Source: Microbulbifer hydrolyticus (GTDB lineage Bacteria > Pseudomonadota > Gammaproteobacteria > Pseudomonadales > Cellvibrionaceae). From it: 64,000 nucleotides of DNA. Each line of letters opens with the position of its first letter. Position 1 is the first letter of the stretch. The notes beneath the pieces are model-generated. The model was not told the DNA's origin. It worked only from the letters and a program-made list of their open reading frames with translations, and did not search any database. Positions 26,601 to 35,859 of the stretch are shown here, one piece after another. Position numbers and translations under genes: made by a program. The stretch spans positions 2,803,501-2,867,500 of the forward strand of contig NZ_CP047491.1 of assembly GCF_009931115.1 (NCBI RefSeq), in the 5' to 3' direction.

Positions 26601-28199
26601 CTATTCGTCGTGCCCCTTTGGCGAACGCCGGATCGGCTTTCCCGGCAGGACTTCGGTGACGATCTTGCCGTCCTTCAAAATGAAGACGCCGTTGACGAGG
26701 GTGTGATGAAAGCCGTCGTTGAGCGCTGCGACATCGTCCCAGGTGGCGTTGGCCTTTACGGTCTTGGGGTCGAACACCGTAATGTCCGCGTCCATGCCGA
26801 CCTGCAGGCGCCCCTTGGTGTTGAACTGGGGAATGTGTGGGCCCAGTTCCCTGGCGGGAACATAGGTGGAGTTGGCGATCGCCTGCATCAGGGTCAGCGC
26901 ACCCTGCTCTCGCACCCATTTCCCCAGGATGATCGCGTGGGTGCTGGTGGTTCGCGGCTGGCCGCCGGCATCCTTTGGCAAGGGCCAGATATCAACCCCG
27001 GACCCTAGCCCCAATTTGTCCGCGCCCTTGGGTTTGCCCTTCCATGCGATGGGCGTTCCGTCGGCGGCCGGGATGGTCTCGGGGAAGGTCACCGCGGCGC
27101 GCATCGCGGCCAGGCCCTCGGGCGTGCTCTCGTCGATATACTCCATCTGCACGAATTCAATGGGATGTTCCTTCTGGTACTTCTGGAAGTCGGCCTTATC
27201 CTTGAACGTGTAGTGGGGCTTCTTCTCGGTACGGATCTCGTTCCACTTGAAGCCGATGCGCTCATCGGAGTTCTCCCATTTCAGGTAGTCGGCGGATATC
27301 GGTGGAGCGGTGCCGCCGAAGGGATAGACTTCGGTAGTGAGCCTGAGCCCGGCCTTGCGACCGGCGTCGATGACGTCGAGCATCATGTAGGGATCGCTCA
27401 GGCCGAGCAGTTGGATGTGGCAGACAAGGGCGTGGGCGCCCGATGAAGCGGCCAGGCCTAGCATCTCGTTCATGGCTTCAACCGAGCTTTTCGGATCAAG
27501 CATGGACTGATAGCGCGCATGGACCGAAACCGGCACGTTGTTGGCCGCCGCCTTCTTCCACAGCTTGATCGCCTCCTTCAAGCCGGCACCGCTGCCGTAG
27601 GCGGGGGGGTAGCCGATTGCGAGGGCTCCATCGTCAAGATCCTTCTGGATCAGCGCCAGGATCTGCTTTTCCTGCTCGGGATTTGAGACCGTCTCGCCCC
27701 ACCCTTCGAAAGCCTCCGTCAGGCCTTCGAAGGTCGCCTCGCCCTTGAAGCCCGTCATGACCTCGGCCCGCCGCATGGGCCAGCTGGAGGAAAAGCCGTA
27801 GTTGATTGGGTGACCGCCGCGCTTTTCCACGATGTTGTAGGCCTCGGCTACGGGACTGCGGCCGAACTCTAACTCCATGTGGGTGGTGGTGCCGTCCTGC
27901 GCAGCAAGCCGGCCATCGGCAATGTCGAGGCTGTGCTGGTGGGTGTCGATGAAGCCCGGCGAAACCACGAGCCCTTTCACATCGATGGTTTCCTTGCCAG
28001 AGAGTTCATCCTTGGTCACCGCGGCGATCTTGCCGTCCTTGATGCCTACATTCATGACCGCATCGAGCGAGGTCTCTGGGTCCATGACCCGCCCACCCTT
28101 CAGCACAACGTCATAGTCCTGCGCGTGGGCTGTAACCGCTCCGATCAGCGCTAGCGCCATTAGCATCGTCAGCACTTTGCTCATAAATGACTTTCTCAT
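26601..28199 (-). CDS. exported D-aminoacylase-like amidohydrolase
   Basis: The 532-residue product has a signal peptide (core VLTMLMALALIGAV, cleavage after AHA, about residue 26). The rest is an amidohydrolase-superfamily fold of the N-acyl-D-amino-acid deacylase/dihydroorotase type: the metal motif HQH at 87-89 in GFIDTHQH, SVHARYQ and a C-terminal strand domain with GMDADITVFDP. Substrate is not predictable; family members act on N-acyl-D-amino acids or cyclic amides. The ribosome site AAGGAG precedes the ATG. An exported peptidase gene follows upstream on the same strand (28435-29811), suggesting joint action on peptides in the periplasm. Confidence 0.85.
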   Translation of the reverse strand: MRKSFMSKVLTMLMALALIGAVTAHAQDYDVVLKGGRVMDPETSLDAVMNVGIKDGKIAAVTKDELSGKETIDVKGLVVSPGFIDTHQHSLDIADGRLAAQDGTTTHMELEFGRSPVAEAYNIVEKRGGHPINYGFSSSWPMRRAEVMTGFKGEATFEGLTEAFEGWGETVSNPEQEKQILALIQKDLDDGALAIGYPPAYGSGAGLKEAIKLWKKAAANNVPVSVHARYQSMLDPKSSVEAMNEMLGLAASSGAHALVCHIQLLGLSDPYMMLDVIDAGRKAGLRLTTEVYPFGGTAPPISADYLKWENSDERIGFKWNEIRTEKKPHYTFKDKADFQKYQKEHPIEFVQMEYIDESTPEGLAAMRAAVTFPETIPAADGTPIAWKGKPKGADKLGLGSGVDIWPLPKDAGGQPRTTSTHAIILGKWVREQGALTLMQAIANSTYVPARELGPHIPQFNTKGRLQVGMDADITVFDPKTVKANATWDDVAALNDGFHHTLVNGVFILKDGKIVTEVLPGKPIRRSPKGHDE

Positions 28200-28434
28200 C
28201 GCATAGCTCCTTTTTGTTTGGAGCCGGAAGGGCAGACTGTCTCAGCGAGCCGGATACACCTCTCGCGGCGGGCAGCCATGATCCTAGCGGGTTAAGGAAT
28301 TTTTACTTCGCTAAGCAGGGTTTGACCCCAGTCTCGCGCCATGAACCGCCAACGCGACAAAGCCCACTAAGTTACAAAGTCACCACTGGCACTGTTTTTC
28401 CTACTCTGTTTTTCCTATCGAGGAGAACGCGTTC

Positions 28435-29811
28435 CTATCCTTTCGGTATGCTCCCATTCCACACCAGCGAATCCGGCACTGTGGTGAACCGCTCATATCC
28501 ATTTTTGGTAATCGCAAAGGAATCTTCTATGTTGTAGGGTCCCGGTGCATAGGCGCCCTGCGCAGCCATATAGGAGGTCTCTAAACTCACGCACATACCC
28601 GGCTGGAATTCGACATCAAAACCGGGGGCGAACAGTGGATGATCCTCGAGCAACGGAGAGAGGCTGATGCTGTGCCCCACGTGGCCTCGGGCGTAGTTAG
28701 GAAAGATTGGAGACTTTTCCACTTCTGCCCGTACTTCGGCATACATTTCCGACATCTTCACGCCAGGCTTGAGCAATGTAAGGCCTTTCTGGAACCCGGC
28801 ATACAATGCGTCATATGTCTCTTCATGCTTGGAGCTCGGCGAACCGCCAACGGCCCAGGTGCGCGTGATGTCAGAGATGTACCCAAAATGGGTCCCGCCG
28901 CCATCAATACGAATAAGATCGCCCTTTTTGATCACGTAGTTCCGGGGCGATGCGGATACGCCCCAATAAGGTCCGATGCCGATCTGGTAGGCCATGCCGG
29001 ACAAAGAGAATTCCTTATCTTCTTCCCAGGCTGCCGACATGATCATATTATCGAGAACCAAGGCATTCATCCCGGGCTCAAGCTGCTTAGCCACGCGCGA
29101 CTGGACGCGCTCGCAGTGCTGGGCCGCCATGCGCAGCATATCGATTTCCCAGGGTGTCTTGATCAGGCGTGCTTCAAATAACAAGTCATCGGAGTCTACG
29201 GACTGATCCTCTTTCACCTGGCTGTTGAGATAGGCCAGAAGCCCTCCGAGCAACGCGCCCTTCTCGATACCGATCTTGCCGTTGGAAGCCATGTCTTGGG
29301 CGGCCTTCAAAGCATCTTTGAACCCAGCCAGTGGGTCAATGGTCGCGCTGCGTTCCTTGCGCGACTCGGGTGTCCCATCGTCTACGAAAACGAATCCCGG
29401 CATGGCCGAGACCTCAACATCGTTGGTCATTCTTGGGGCATCATCACTTTCCATCAAGTCGACGAACAGGTGGGCATTCCCTTTTGCCGGAATAACGGCA
29501 ACTGCCTGGCTTCCCGCTGGAACATCGGGTCCATAGGCGAACCTGGATACGTAGCCCGTCGAATAGGCTACATTTTCAGGTTTCACGATAATGAGCGCGC
29601 CAATCCCGTCGCGCTTCATGAGGCCCTGAATGCGGGCCAGAATAGCCTTCTGATCGCGCTTGGCCAGCAAGGGGTGAATATTCTTACCCGACGCGGGGGC
29701 CGCAAAGGAGTTCGTGCCCTTTTCGGCCTTCGCCTGGGCCAGCCCGGGCAGCATCAAACCGGCAGCGGATACCGCTGCCAACTGGCCAAACTGTCTCCTA
29801 CTAATTTTCAA
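28435..29811 (-). CDS. Tat-exported M24-family (Xaa-Pro) peptidase
   Basis: The 458-residue protein begins with a twin-arginine signal, ISRRQFGQLAAVSAAG, cleaved near residue 27. The C-terminal pita-bread domain carries the metal ligands in order: RIDGGGTHFGYISDITRTW (two Asp), RGHVGHSISL (His) and CVSLET (Glu). The N-terminal domain (about 45-190) is the creatinase-like domain. It is probably a periplasmic dipeptidase or proline peptidase. It is on the same strand as the amidohydrolase downstream (gap 235 bp) and the lipoprotein upstream (gap 117 bp). Confidence 0.88.
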   Translation of the reverse strand: MKISRRQFGQLAAVSAAGLMLPGLAQAKAEKGTNSFAAPASGKNIHPLLAKRDQKAILARIQGLMKRDGIGALIIVKPENVAYSTGYVSRFAYGPDVPAGSQAVAVIPAKGNAHLFVDLMESDDAPRMTNDVEVSAMPGFVFVDDGTPESRKERSATIDPLAGFKDALKAAQDMASNGKIGIEKGALLGGLLAYLNSQVKEDQSVDSDDLLFEARLIKTPWEIDMLRMAAQHCERVQSRVAKQLEPGMNALVLDNMIMSAAWEEDKEFSLSGMAYQIGIGPYWGVSASPRNYVIKKGDLIRIDGGGTHFGYISDITRTWAVGGSPSSKHEETYDALYAGFQKGLTLLKPGVKMSEMYAEVRAEVEKSPIFPNYARGHVGHSISLSPLLEDHPLFAPGFDVEFQPGMCVSLETSYMAAQGAYAPGPYNIEDSFAITKNGYERFTTVPDSLVWNGSIPKG

Positions 29812-29928
29812 AGCACACCTCCTTGTTTACAGTTGAGAATAGGTCCCTATCTCGAAGAGAGTAGAGGAGGTAAGGACCTGTCCCCTCAAATCGATTACTC
29901 GCCGCTGGCGGCGGTCGGATCGCCGGCG

Positions 29929-31218
29929 CTATTTCACTGGCACCGTCAGGATCGGCCCCCCGCCGCCACCCGAGGGGGCGATCTCCATATTGAAGAGGTC
30001 GTAGACCGCATTGAAGAAGCGCTTGGAGGCGTAATCACGATCATCCACGTAGAACCAGCTGCCGCGATGCTTCACGGCGACGAAGGCGTTCGCCGGGCGC
30101 TCGCCGCTGGAATACACGACGAATTTGTCAGAGATATCTATCGCGCGTCCCTCGCGAACCGCCTGATCGTATGAGGCCTTGGTGAAGGCCCGGCGTTCCT
30201 CCTCGTCCTTCGGGGGGACATTGATGCCGAAGGCGAGCAGGTTCAGCACCGAGTAGAAGGAGCGCATCCGCATCTTGATCTCGGGCCGCGGATCGTCGGT
30301 CAGGTTTTCGAAGTCCGTACCGGCGACGACCCGGCTCGGCGCAAAGGACCAGACTCGCTTCAGGGGGGTGGGCTGCAAATTCAGGAGCTCGATTACGCGC
30401 TTGCCGTCGCCCGAGGTTCGCGCATCCGAATCAATCCACATGGCCGGATAATTGTTTTTGTCGGTGAAGTAATAAGTCTTTCCGCCGTCGTAGCTGCGGA
30501 ATCGGCCGGTGCCGCCGCCGAGGGCGATCGCGGTAAGCTGGTTTTCGACCGTGATCTGATCGCGATCGTAGCTGATGTCGCTGTAGGGATCGTTCCAGCT
30601 GAAGGTCCCGACGATGAGCTGGCCCTTGTCGATCAGCCGGCCTATCGATTCGATGAGCTGAACATACTCCGGATCACCCGGCCGGAAATCGGTGCCGACA
30701 CCGGCTTGCGGCCCGCGCACGCTGGTCAGGCCTTCGGCCGTCAATGACAGCAAAAAATCGAAGCGGTAGCCGGCGTTGGCCATCTTCGCGAGAGTGTTGA
30801 CACTCATCCGCGCGGTCAGGGGTCCGAGGATCTCGGTGCCCTGCAGGGGCGTGATGGTGACGGTCGGCGAATCGGAGAAGCCGACACTGCCGCCAATGTT
30901 GCCCGTCGTGGGCGTCCCCTCGTTGCCGAAAGCGGAATCTCCGGATATGACGGTCGAAGTGCTCATGGTCGAGCTGATGCTCGAAATCGTCACGAACTGA
31001 GGCGCTTCGTAATACCGTCGGCGAACAATGTTGAGCAGAAGTTCCTCTTGGATTACCTGCTCGACGGCCTTGTTGTACTCGATATGGGAATTCACGATGA
31101 GCTGCGGCCCGTATGTGCTGCAGCCGGAGAGAAGTAGCACCACCAACAGGGTGCCAGGTCTCGTGCAGACTCGGAGCCAATTGAGCGCTGTCCGTTGCTC
31201 CGAGACTCTATCGCCCAT
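29929..31218 (-). CDS. large lipoprotein of unknown function
   Basis: The 429-residue product has a lipoprotein signal with lipobox LLSGC (Cys33). The mature part begins with helices (NKAVEQVIQEELLLNIVRRRYYEAPQF) and continues with beta-rich segments; there is a Gly-rich C-terminal stretch (APSGGGGGPIL). I know of similar lipoproteins in other Proteobacteria but no established function. It precedes the M24 peptidase on the same strand. Confidence 0.75.
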   Translation of the reverse strand: MGDRVSEQRTALNWLRVCTRPGTLLVVLLLSGCSTYGPQLIVNSHIEYNKAVEQVIQEELLLNIVRRRYYEAPQFVTISSISSTMSTSTVISGDSAFGNEGTPTTGNIGGSVGFSDSPTVTITPLQGTEILGPLTARMSVNTLAKMANAGYRFDFLLSLTAEGLTSVRGPQAGVGTDFRPGDPEYVQLIESIGRLIDKGQLIVGTFSWNDPYSDISYDRDQITVENQLTAIALGGGTGRFRSYDGGKTYYFTDKNNYPAMWIDSDARTSGDGKRVIELLNLQPTPLKRVWSFAPSRVVAGTDFENLTDDPRPEIKMRMRSFYSVLNLLAFGINVPPKDEEERRAFTKASYDQAVREGRAIDISDKFVVYSSGERPANAFVAVKHRGSWFYVDDRDYASKRFFNAVYDLFNMEIAPSGGGGGPILTVPVK

Positions 31219-31380
31219 TCGCCCGTCTCCTAATCTTCGTCTTAGCTGTTTCGCTGCCCCGCACTACGCAGTATCTGGTCGTGGTCGGCGGCGCCATCAA
31301 ACGGGGGCAGCTGCGCCCAGCAAAGCTGGTATTTTTTTAGAACTGGCGGGCGAACAGACAGGCTCTCGAACCCAAAATTA

Positions 31381-31403
31381 ATGGGTCAGATAAAAACTTT
31401 GAC
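31381..31403 (+). repeat. GGGTCAGA repeat before the NYN fragment
   Basis: This is the second copy of the leader found at 22949-22971 (ATGGGTCAGATAAAAA...TTTGAC). Confidence 0.75.
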
Positions 31404-31443
31404 CTATAACTAGCCTTCGACCCAAAACAACCATAGAAGTAAG

Positions 31444-31563
31444 ATGGACGAAATCAAGCAAAAGATCGCCCTTTTCATCGACGCCGCCATCTTTCCAGAC
31501 GTCCCCAACCACGTGCACCTCGCCCGCCATGCTGTCGCGCGGATTGCCCCCCCCCTGACGTAA
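31444..31563 (+). pseudogene. 5' fragment of a second NYN gene
   Basis: The first 14 codons read MDEIKQKIALFIDA, identical to the start of the intact NYN gene at 23012, then homology stops abruptly at about 31485 and unrelated codons run to a stop at 31561-31563. The shared leader repeat sits at the same distance upstream. It is a remnant of a duplication or of an excision. Confidence 0.8.
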
Positions 31564-31618
31564 TCCAGAGACCTGCGCTGTAGCCGGTTGCGGCCGCAGC
31601 GCGGGTGCAGGGTTTGGA

Positions 31619-31748
31619 TTACTCCGTGACATACAGTAACCGCCACCCGTATCGGGTCCAGTGGAAACGAGACACCGGTATCCGCATTGAGGCTGCGCTC
31701 TTCCCAACAGGCAATCAACGCATTGGACTGGAAGTACTCCAGCCGATC
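31619..31748 (-). pseudogene. remnant of a serine-hydrolase C-terminus (DUF3471-like), copy 1
   Basis: The minus strand encodes LEYFQSNALIACWEERSLNAD, clearly related to copy 2 at 33443-33670, but about 60 bases in the middle are missing, so the conserved end is reached out of frame. The flanking GTTGCGGCCGCAGCGCGGGT is shared too. It lies 60 bp downstream of the sulfatase. Confidence 0.65.
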
Positions 31749-31809
31749 GCTCAGCAGAGTGTCGACACAGTCCAGCCCAGGGCCCCGGTCAGCATTCAGT
31801 GATCCACAA

Positions 31810-33330
31810 TTATTGTTTGGGGGTAAAGCTGCCCCCTTCCTGCCGTGGCGGGAACTCCTTGTAGGTGTCCATATGTTTTGTCACCAGATCTTTCAGCGGG
31901 ACCATGATGAACATATGGCGGACCATCCAATCGTCGTAGTAGGCGGAATCCACCGGTGCGCTCTCGAACGGGTCCGCGCGCAGGTTGATGATCAACGGCG
32001 CCTTGCGACCTTCCTGGGCAAAAAACCAGGCGCCAATACCGTGGTGTGTCTGCGTACTTAGGTTGAATTTGTAATCTTTATAACGCACCGCACCCAGGCT
32101 GCCATCGTCGACGAAGGCATAAAATACATCCCGTGGACCTTTTTCCTCTTTGCCGGTGAGATAGGGCAAAAAGTTGTAGCCATCGAGATGCACTTTGAAT
32201 TTTTTGCCGGCGGCGGAGTATCCCTTCAGCAATTTATTCTGGATATCCGGCTCGCCGGCGGCGGCCAGAATCGTCTGCAGCCAGTCTTCGTGGGAAATGA
32301 TTTCATTGGACACCTGCGCCGGTTTGATCGCCGCCGGCCAGCGCACCATCAGCGGCACCCGCACGCCCCCTTCCCAGGTCGTGGCCTTCTCACCGCGGAA
32401 CGGGCTGGTGCCGCCATCCGGCCAGGTGAATTTCTCCGCGCCGTTGTCTGTGGTGTAGATGACCAGGGTATTGTCCGCAATGCCGAGGTCATCCAGTTTT
32501 TGCAGCAGCTGGCCTACATGGCCATCGTGCTCCACCATCCCGTCCGCATAAATGCCCTTACCCGTTTTGCCCACAGATTCTTTTTTCAGGTGGGTGAAAA
32601 TATGCATGCGGGTCGAGTTGAACCAGACAAAAAACGGCTTGTTGGCGGCGTGTGCGCGGTCGATGAAATCCAGCGTCGCCGCGAGAAACTCCTCGTCAAT
32701 GGTCTCCATGCGCTTGCTGGTGAGCGGACCGGTATCCTCAATCTTGCCGTCGGCAGAAGATTTGATGACACCGCGCGGGCCGTATTTTTTACGGAACGCC
32801 GGGTCTTTGGGGTAATCGGGATTTTCCGGCTCTTCCTCCGCATTCAGGTGATACAGGTTGCCGAAAAATTCATCGAAGCCGTGGGCCGTGGGCAAAAACT
32901 TATCCAGATCGCCCAGGTGATTTTTGCCAAATTGCCCCGTCATGTACCCCAACGGCTTCAACAACTCCGCGATGGTGGGATCTTCCTTTTGCAAGCCGAT
33001 GGGGTCTCCCGGCATGCCGATTTTCAGCAATCCGGTGCGTTTCGGCGACTGGCCGGTAATAAATGCCGCGCGGCCTGCGGTGCAGCTTTGCTGGCCGTAG
33101 GCATCGGTAAACAGCATGCCCTCCTTGGCAATGCGGTCGATGTTTGGCGTCTTGTACCCCATCATGCCGAGGTTATACACGCTCGGGTTGTACCAGCCGA
33201 TATCGTCACCAAAAATCACCAGGATATTCGGTTTGTCGGCGCAAAACGCTTTGAGGGGAATGAACGCAATAAAGAGAAAAATCGCCAGGAATTGGCACCC
33301 CAGACCTTTTTTAGCTCCCACAGCCCACAC
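31810..33330 (-). CDS. exported arylsulfatase
   Basis: The 506-residue protein has a signal peptide (core FLAIFLFIAFIPL, cleavage after FCA). It is a formylglycine sulfatase: Cys83 in SCTAGR (C-x-A-x-R) is the residue converted to formylglycine, with metal ligands in FGDDIGW (Asp42, Asp43) and YTTDNGAE. The start is GTG at 33330, supported by GGAGG 7 bp upstream. Sulfatases of marine bacteria remove sulfate from algal polysaccharides or aryl sulfates; the substrate is not clear. No formylglycine-generating enzyme is in the window. Remnants of one gene flank it on both sides. Confidence 0.92.
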   Translation of the reverse strand: MWAVGAKKGLGCQFLAIFLFIAFIPLKAFCADKPNILVIFGDDIGWYNPSVYNLGMMGYKTPNIDRIAKEGMLFTDAYGQQSCTAGRAAFITGQSPKRTGLLKIGMPGDPIGLQKEDPTIAELLKPLGYMTGQFGKNHLGDLDKFLPTAHGFDEFFGNLYHLNAEEEPENPDYPKDPAFRKKYGPRGVIKSSADGKIEDTGPLTSKRMETIDEEFLAATLDFIDRAHAANKPFFVWFNSTRMHIFTHLKKESVGKTGKGIYADGMVEHDGHVGQLLQKLDDLGIADNTLVIYTTDNGAEKFTWPDGGTSPFRGEKATTWEGGVRVPLMVRWPAAIKPAQVSNEIISHEDWLQTILAAAGEPDIQNKLLKGYSAAGKKFKVHLDGYNFLPYLTGKEEKGPRDVFYAFVDDGSLGAVRYKDYKFNLSTQTHHGIGAWFFAQEGRKAPLIINLRADPFESAPVDSAYYDDWMVRHMFIMVPLKDLVTKHMDTYKEFPPRQEGGSFTPKQ

Positions 33331-33341
33331 TTTCCACCTCC

Positions 33342-33369
33342 GGATTTACCAGTAAAAATCAGTAAATCC
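33342..33369. promoter_or_regulatory. dyad upstream of the sulfatase
   Basis: GGATTTAC (33342-33349) and GTAAATCC (33362-33369) are perfect 8-bp inverted repeats with a CAGTAAA direct repeat inside, 12 bp before the GTG start. Possible operator or promoter-proximal hairpin. Confidence 0.4.
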
Positions 33370-33442
33370 AAAATAGTAGAAAGCGTGGGAGACGGTAGTT
33401 TAAAAGCCGCCAGTTGCGGCCGCAGCGCGGGTTCGGGGTTTG

Positions 33443-33670
33443 GCTTACTCCGCGTCTTCCAGTGCCGCCACCCGTATCAGGTCGAGGTCGTGGAAATCAA
33501 AGGAAAAGTCGGTGGCGGGTGACACCGCTTTCATGCGGATGCGCTCTATAAACCACCTTTCTGGTCCAGGGTAACTGAGCCATAGACATCCGCGTTGAGG
33601 CTGCGGTCTTCCCAGCGGGCAATATACGTATTGAGCTGGAAGTGCTCCAGCCAACCGCCCAGCTGCTTAC
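33443..33670 (-). pseudogene. remnant of a serine-hydrolase C-terminus (DUF3471-like), copy 2
   Basis: With one frameshift near 33560 the minus strand encodes QLGGWLEHFQLNTYIARWED, RSLNADVYGSVTLDQKG and IERIRMKAVSPATDFSFDFH, ending DLDLIRVAALEDAE and a stop. This is the typical DUF3471 tail of beta-lactamase-family serine hydrolases. The catalytic domain is missing. Confidence 0.7.
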
Positions 33671-33771
33671 TAGAAGCGGGGCCAAGGTAAGTTATATTAG
33701 GTCAGAGATATCAAGAAAAATAAAAAGAGCTAATAGGCGAAATGGTGAACTTAGAAAGGCTTCGGCAGCCC

Positions 33772-34224
33772 CTATACCTCCAGGTAGAAGCGCTGCTTTT
33801 CTAGCGCTTGGGCACCCAAGCTCCGGTAGAACTCAATGGCGCGGTGGTTCCATTCGGGCGTCTGCCACTGCATTTCTTTCAGGCCTCGTTGCCGCGCGTA
33901 ATCGACGGTTGCATTGATCAACTGCCGGCCGATGCCCTCTCCACGTCGGGTCTCGCGCAAATAGAGGCAATCGAGGTGCAGATACTCCGCCGCGGACCAG
34001 GTAGAAAATTCGCGGGTGGTCGCGGCGTAACCGAGCAAATATTCCGCATCCAATGCCAGCCACAATTGCACCCGCGGCTGCGCACCGAAGGCAGCCTCCT
34101 CCAGCCGCTCGGCAAACTCTGTATTCTGCGAAAAATGATCGGCCTCATAGGCCGCGTGCTCAGCAATGAGCGGGATCAAAACCTGAATGTCGGCCGGCGT
34201 CGCCGGCCTGATCACTATTGCCAT
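33772..34224 (-). CDS. GNAT-family N-acetyltransferase
   Basis: The 150-residue protein shows the acetyl-CoA motif A as RRGEGIGRQLINATVDYAR (about 94-112) after the strand YLHLDCLYL, and the C-terminal WNHRAIEFYRSLGAQ of motif B. The acceptor substrate is unknown. It lies 5 bp after the rhodanese gene on the same strand and is probably cotranscribed with it. Confidence 0.88.
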   Translation of the reverse strand: MAIVIRPATPADIQVLIPLIAEHAAYEADHFSQNTEFAERLEEAAFGAQPRVQLWLALDAEYLLGYAATTREFSTWSAAEYLHLDCLYLRETRRGEGIGRQLINATVDYARQRGLKEMQWQTPEWNHRAIEFYRSLGAQALEKQRFYLEV

Positions 34225-34229
34225 AACAC

Positions 34230-34646
34230 CTATACCCGCGCGAGTTCGAAGCCTTCATCGAGCCAGCCGGTAACGCCACCGATCATCTCCTTCACCGGTC
34301 GCCCGAGCTGTGCCAGCTTCAGTGCCGCCTTGGTGGAACCATTGCAGTGCGGACCCGCGCAGTAGACGACAAACAGCGTATCAGCGGAATATTCCGCGAG
34401 GCGCGCCGGGATGAGCTTGCGCGTGGGGATATTAATGGCACCGGGCAGGTGACCGGTGGCGAACAATGTCTCCATGCGCACATCCACCAGAACGAAGTCT
34501 GGCTGCTGGTGATTCATCGCGTACCACACATCGGCGCAGTCGGTCTCAAACGCCAGCTTCGCCGTAAAATGCGCTGCGGCCTCAGGGGCACGGGCAACCG
34601 GCGTTTTGCTGACCGCGGTGCTGGGGTTGCTAAGAAGTTCGTTCAC
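34230..34646 (-). CDS. rhodanese-like sulfurtransferase
   Basis: The GTG at 34646 (138 residues, starting MNELLSNP) is preferred because AAGGA lies 7-10 bases before it; a longer frame starts at 34694. The product is a single rhodanese domain with FVLVDVRMETLFATGHLPGA and the active loop VVYCAGPHCNGS, in which the first Cys is the usual persulfide carrier. It diverges from a GlxA/FtrA-type regulator gene, a pairing I know from other Proteobacteria, so the regulator may control it. Confidence 0.88.
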   Translation of the reverse strand: MNELLSNPSTAVSKTPVARAPEAAAHFTAKLAFETDCADVWYAMNHQQPDFVLVDVRMETLFATGHLPGAINIPTRKLIPARLAEYSADTLFVVYCAGPHCNGSTKAALKLAQLGRPVKEMIGGVTGWLDEGFELARV

Positions 34647-34764
34647 AGGGGAGTCCTTGTATCGGTTGGTGTGCTCGTATTGTCGACGGCGCAACCGAAC
34701 CCGGTAAGTGGCATTTTTGACAAGGTTCGTATACTTTCTGCCAATCTACCAAAGGAGCTCATGG

Positions 34765-35718
34765 ATGCCTGTGAACCACTCTGTCGCCCTGCTCGCCTAC
34801 GACGGCCTGTGCACGTTTGAGTTCGGCGTGGCCGTGGAAGTGTTCGGTCTGCCGCGCCCGGAGCTGGCCGAATGGTACGAGTTCCGGGTCTGCGCCGTGG
34901 AACCAGGCCCGCTCAGGGCCACCGGTGCCATTCAGGTACTGGCCGATGGCAGCCTGGAGGATCTGAAACGCGCAGACACCATCGTTGTGCCCGGCTGGAA
35001 GGGTGCCGACGTGCCGGTTCCAGAGGAGCTACGGCACGCGTTGCTCGATGCCCACGCCGCCGGCGCGCGGCTGGTTTCCATCTGCTCCGGGGTTTTCGTG
35101 CTGGCGGCGACCGGGCTGTTGAATGGGCGAAGCGCCACTACCCACTGGCGATATGCGTCGCAATTGGCTGCGGCCTATCCAAGCATTTGTGTAGAACCGG
35201 ATGTGCTCTATGTGGACGAGGGCGATCTGCTGACGTCGGCCGGCAGCGCCGCCGGCCTTGATCTCTGCCTGCACATAGTGCGAAGGGATTTCGGTGCGCG
35301 CATCGCCAACCAGGTCGCGCGCCGGCTGGTAATACCGCCGCACCGCGACGGCGGCCAGGCGCAGTTTGTGGAGGCGCCTCTGCCACAAAAGCGAGCCGAG
35401 ATCTCCGCGCTGTTCGACTGGATTCGCCGCAACCTGCATCGGGAGATCAGCATCGAAGCCCTGGCGGAGCGGGCAAACATGAGCCCGCGCACGCTGGTCC
35501 GTCGCTTTCATGAAACCGTCGGCTGCGCCCCCAAACAGTGGATTCTGCGCGAGCGTATCAACCGCGCACGCAACCTTCTGGAAACCAGCAGCCGCTCCAT
35601 CGAACAGATCGCCGCCGAATCCGGGTTCAGCTCGACGGAAAACCTACGTCACCACTTTCGCGAACAGCTGCAAACCTCGCCCGCAGCCTACCGACGTCGC
35701 TTTGCCGAATCTGCCTGA
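34765..35718 (+). CDS. ftrA: GlxA/FtrA-type transcriptional regulator (DJ-1/PfpI + AraC HTH)
   Basis: The ATG at 34765 (317 residues) follows AAGGAG by 7 bases. Residues ~5-165 form a DJ-1/PfpI-like domain with CSGVFVLAATGLLNGRSATTHW carrying the nucleophile-elbow Cys. Residues ~215-312 form two AraC-type helix-turn-helices (ISIEALAERANMSPRTLVRRF and SIEQIAAESGFSSTENLRHHF). It is divergent from the rhodanese gene. The name FtrA follows the usual annotation of this pairing and is less certain than the family. Confidence 0.85.
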   Translation: MPVNHSVALLAYDGLCTFEFGVAVEVFGLPRPELAEWYEFRVCAVEPGPLRATGAIQVLADGSLEDLKRADTIVVPGWKGADVPVPEELRHALLDAHAAGARLVSICSGVFVLAATGLLNGRSATTHWRYASQLAAAYPSICVEPDVLYVDEGDLLTSAGSAAGLDLCLHIVRRDFGARIANQVARRLVIPPHRDGGQAQFVEAPLPQKRAEISALFDWIRRNLHREISIEALAERANMSPRTLVRRFHETVGCAPKQWILRERINRARNLLETSSRSIEQIAAESGFSSTENLRHHFREQLQTSPAAYRRRFAESA

Positions 35719-35730
35719 TGCAGGCAACAT

Positions 35731-35765
35731 AATAATTGGGGTCAGAGTAAAATTTTTTGACACCC
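35731..35765 (+). repeat. GGGGTCAGA repeat left of the toxin module
   Basis: AATAATTGGGGTCAGAGTAA followed by AATTTTTTGACACCC. The first 20 bases match the beginning of the two 65-bp elements, including the AATAATTG flank. Confidence 0.75.
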
Positions 35766-35859
35766 TTTTTACCAAATGAGCAACCCGAACAAGCTGTGCG
35801 GAGGAAAATCTCTAAGATACAATCTCTACAGGTTGAGCCGCTGAAATAAAGGATTATGT

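Noticed and set aside
32188..33522. Plus-strand open frame antisense to the sulfatase
   Set aside because: The sulfatase has signal peptide and formylglycine motif; the antisense frame has none.
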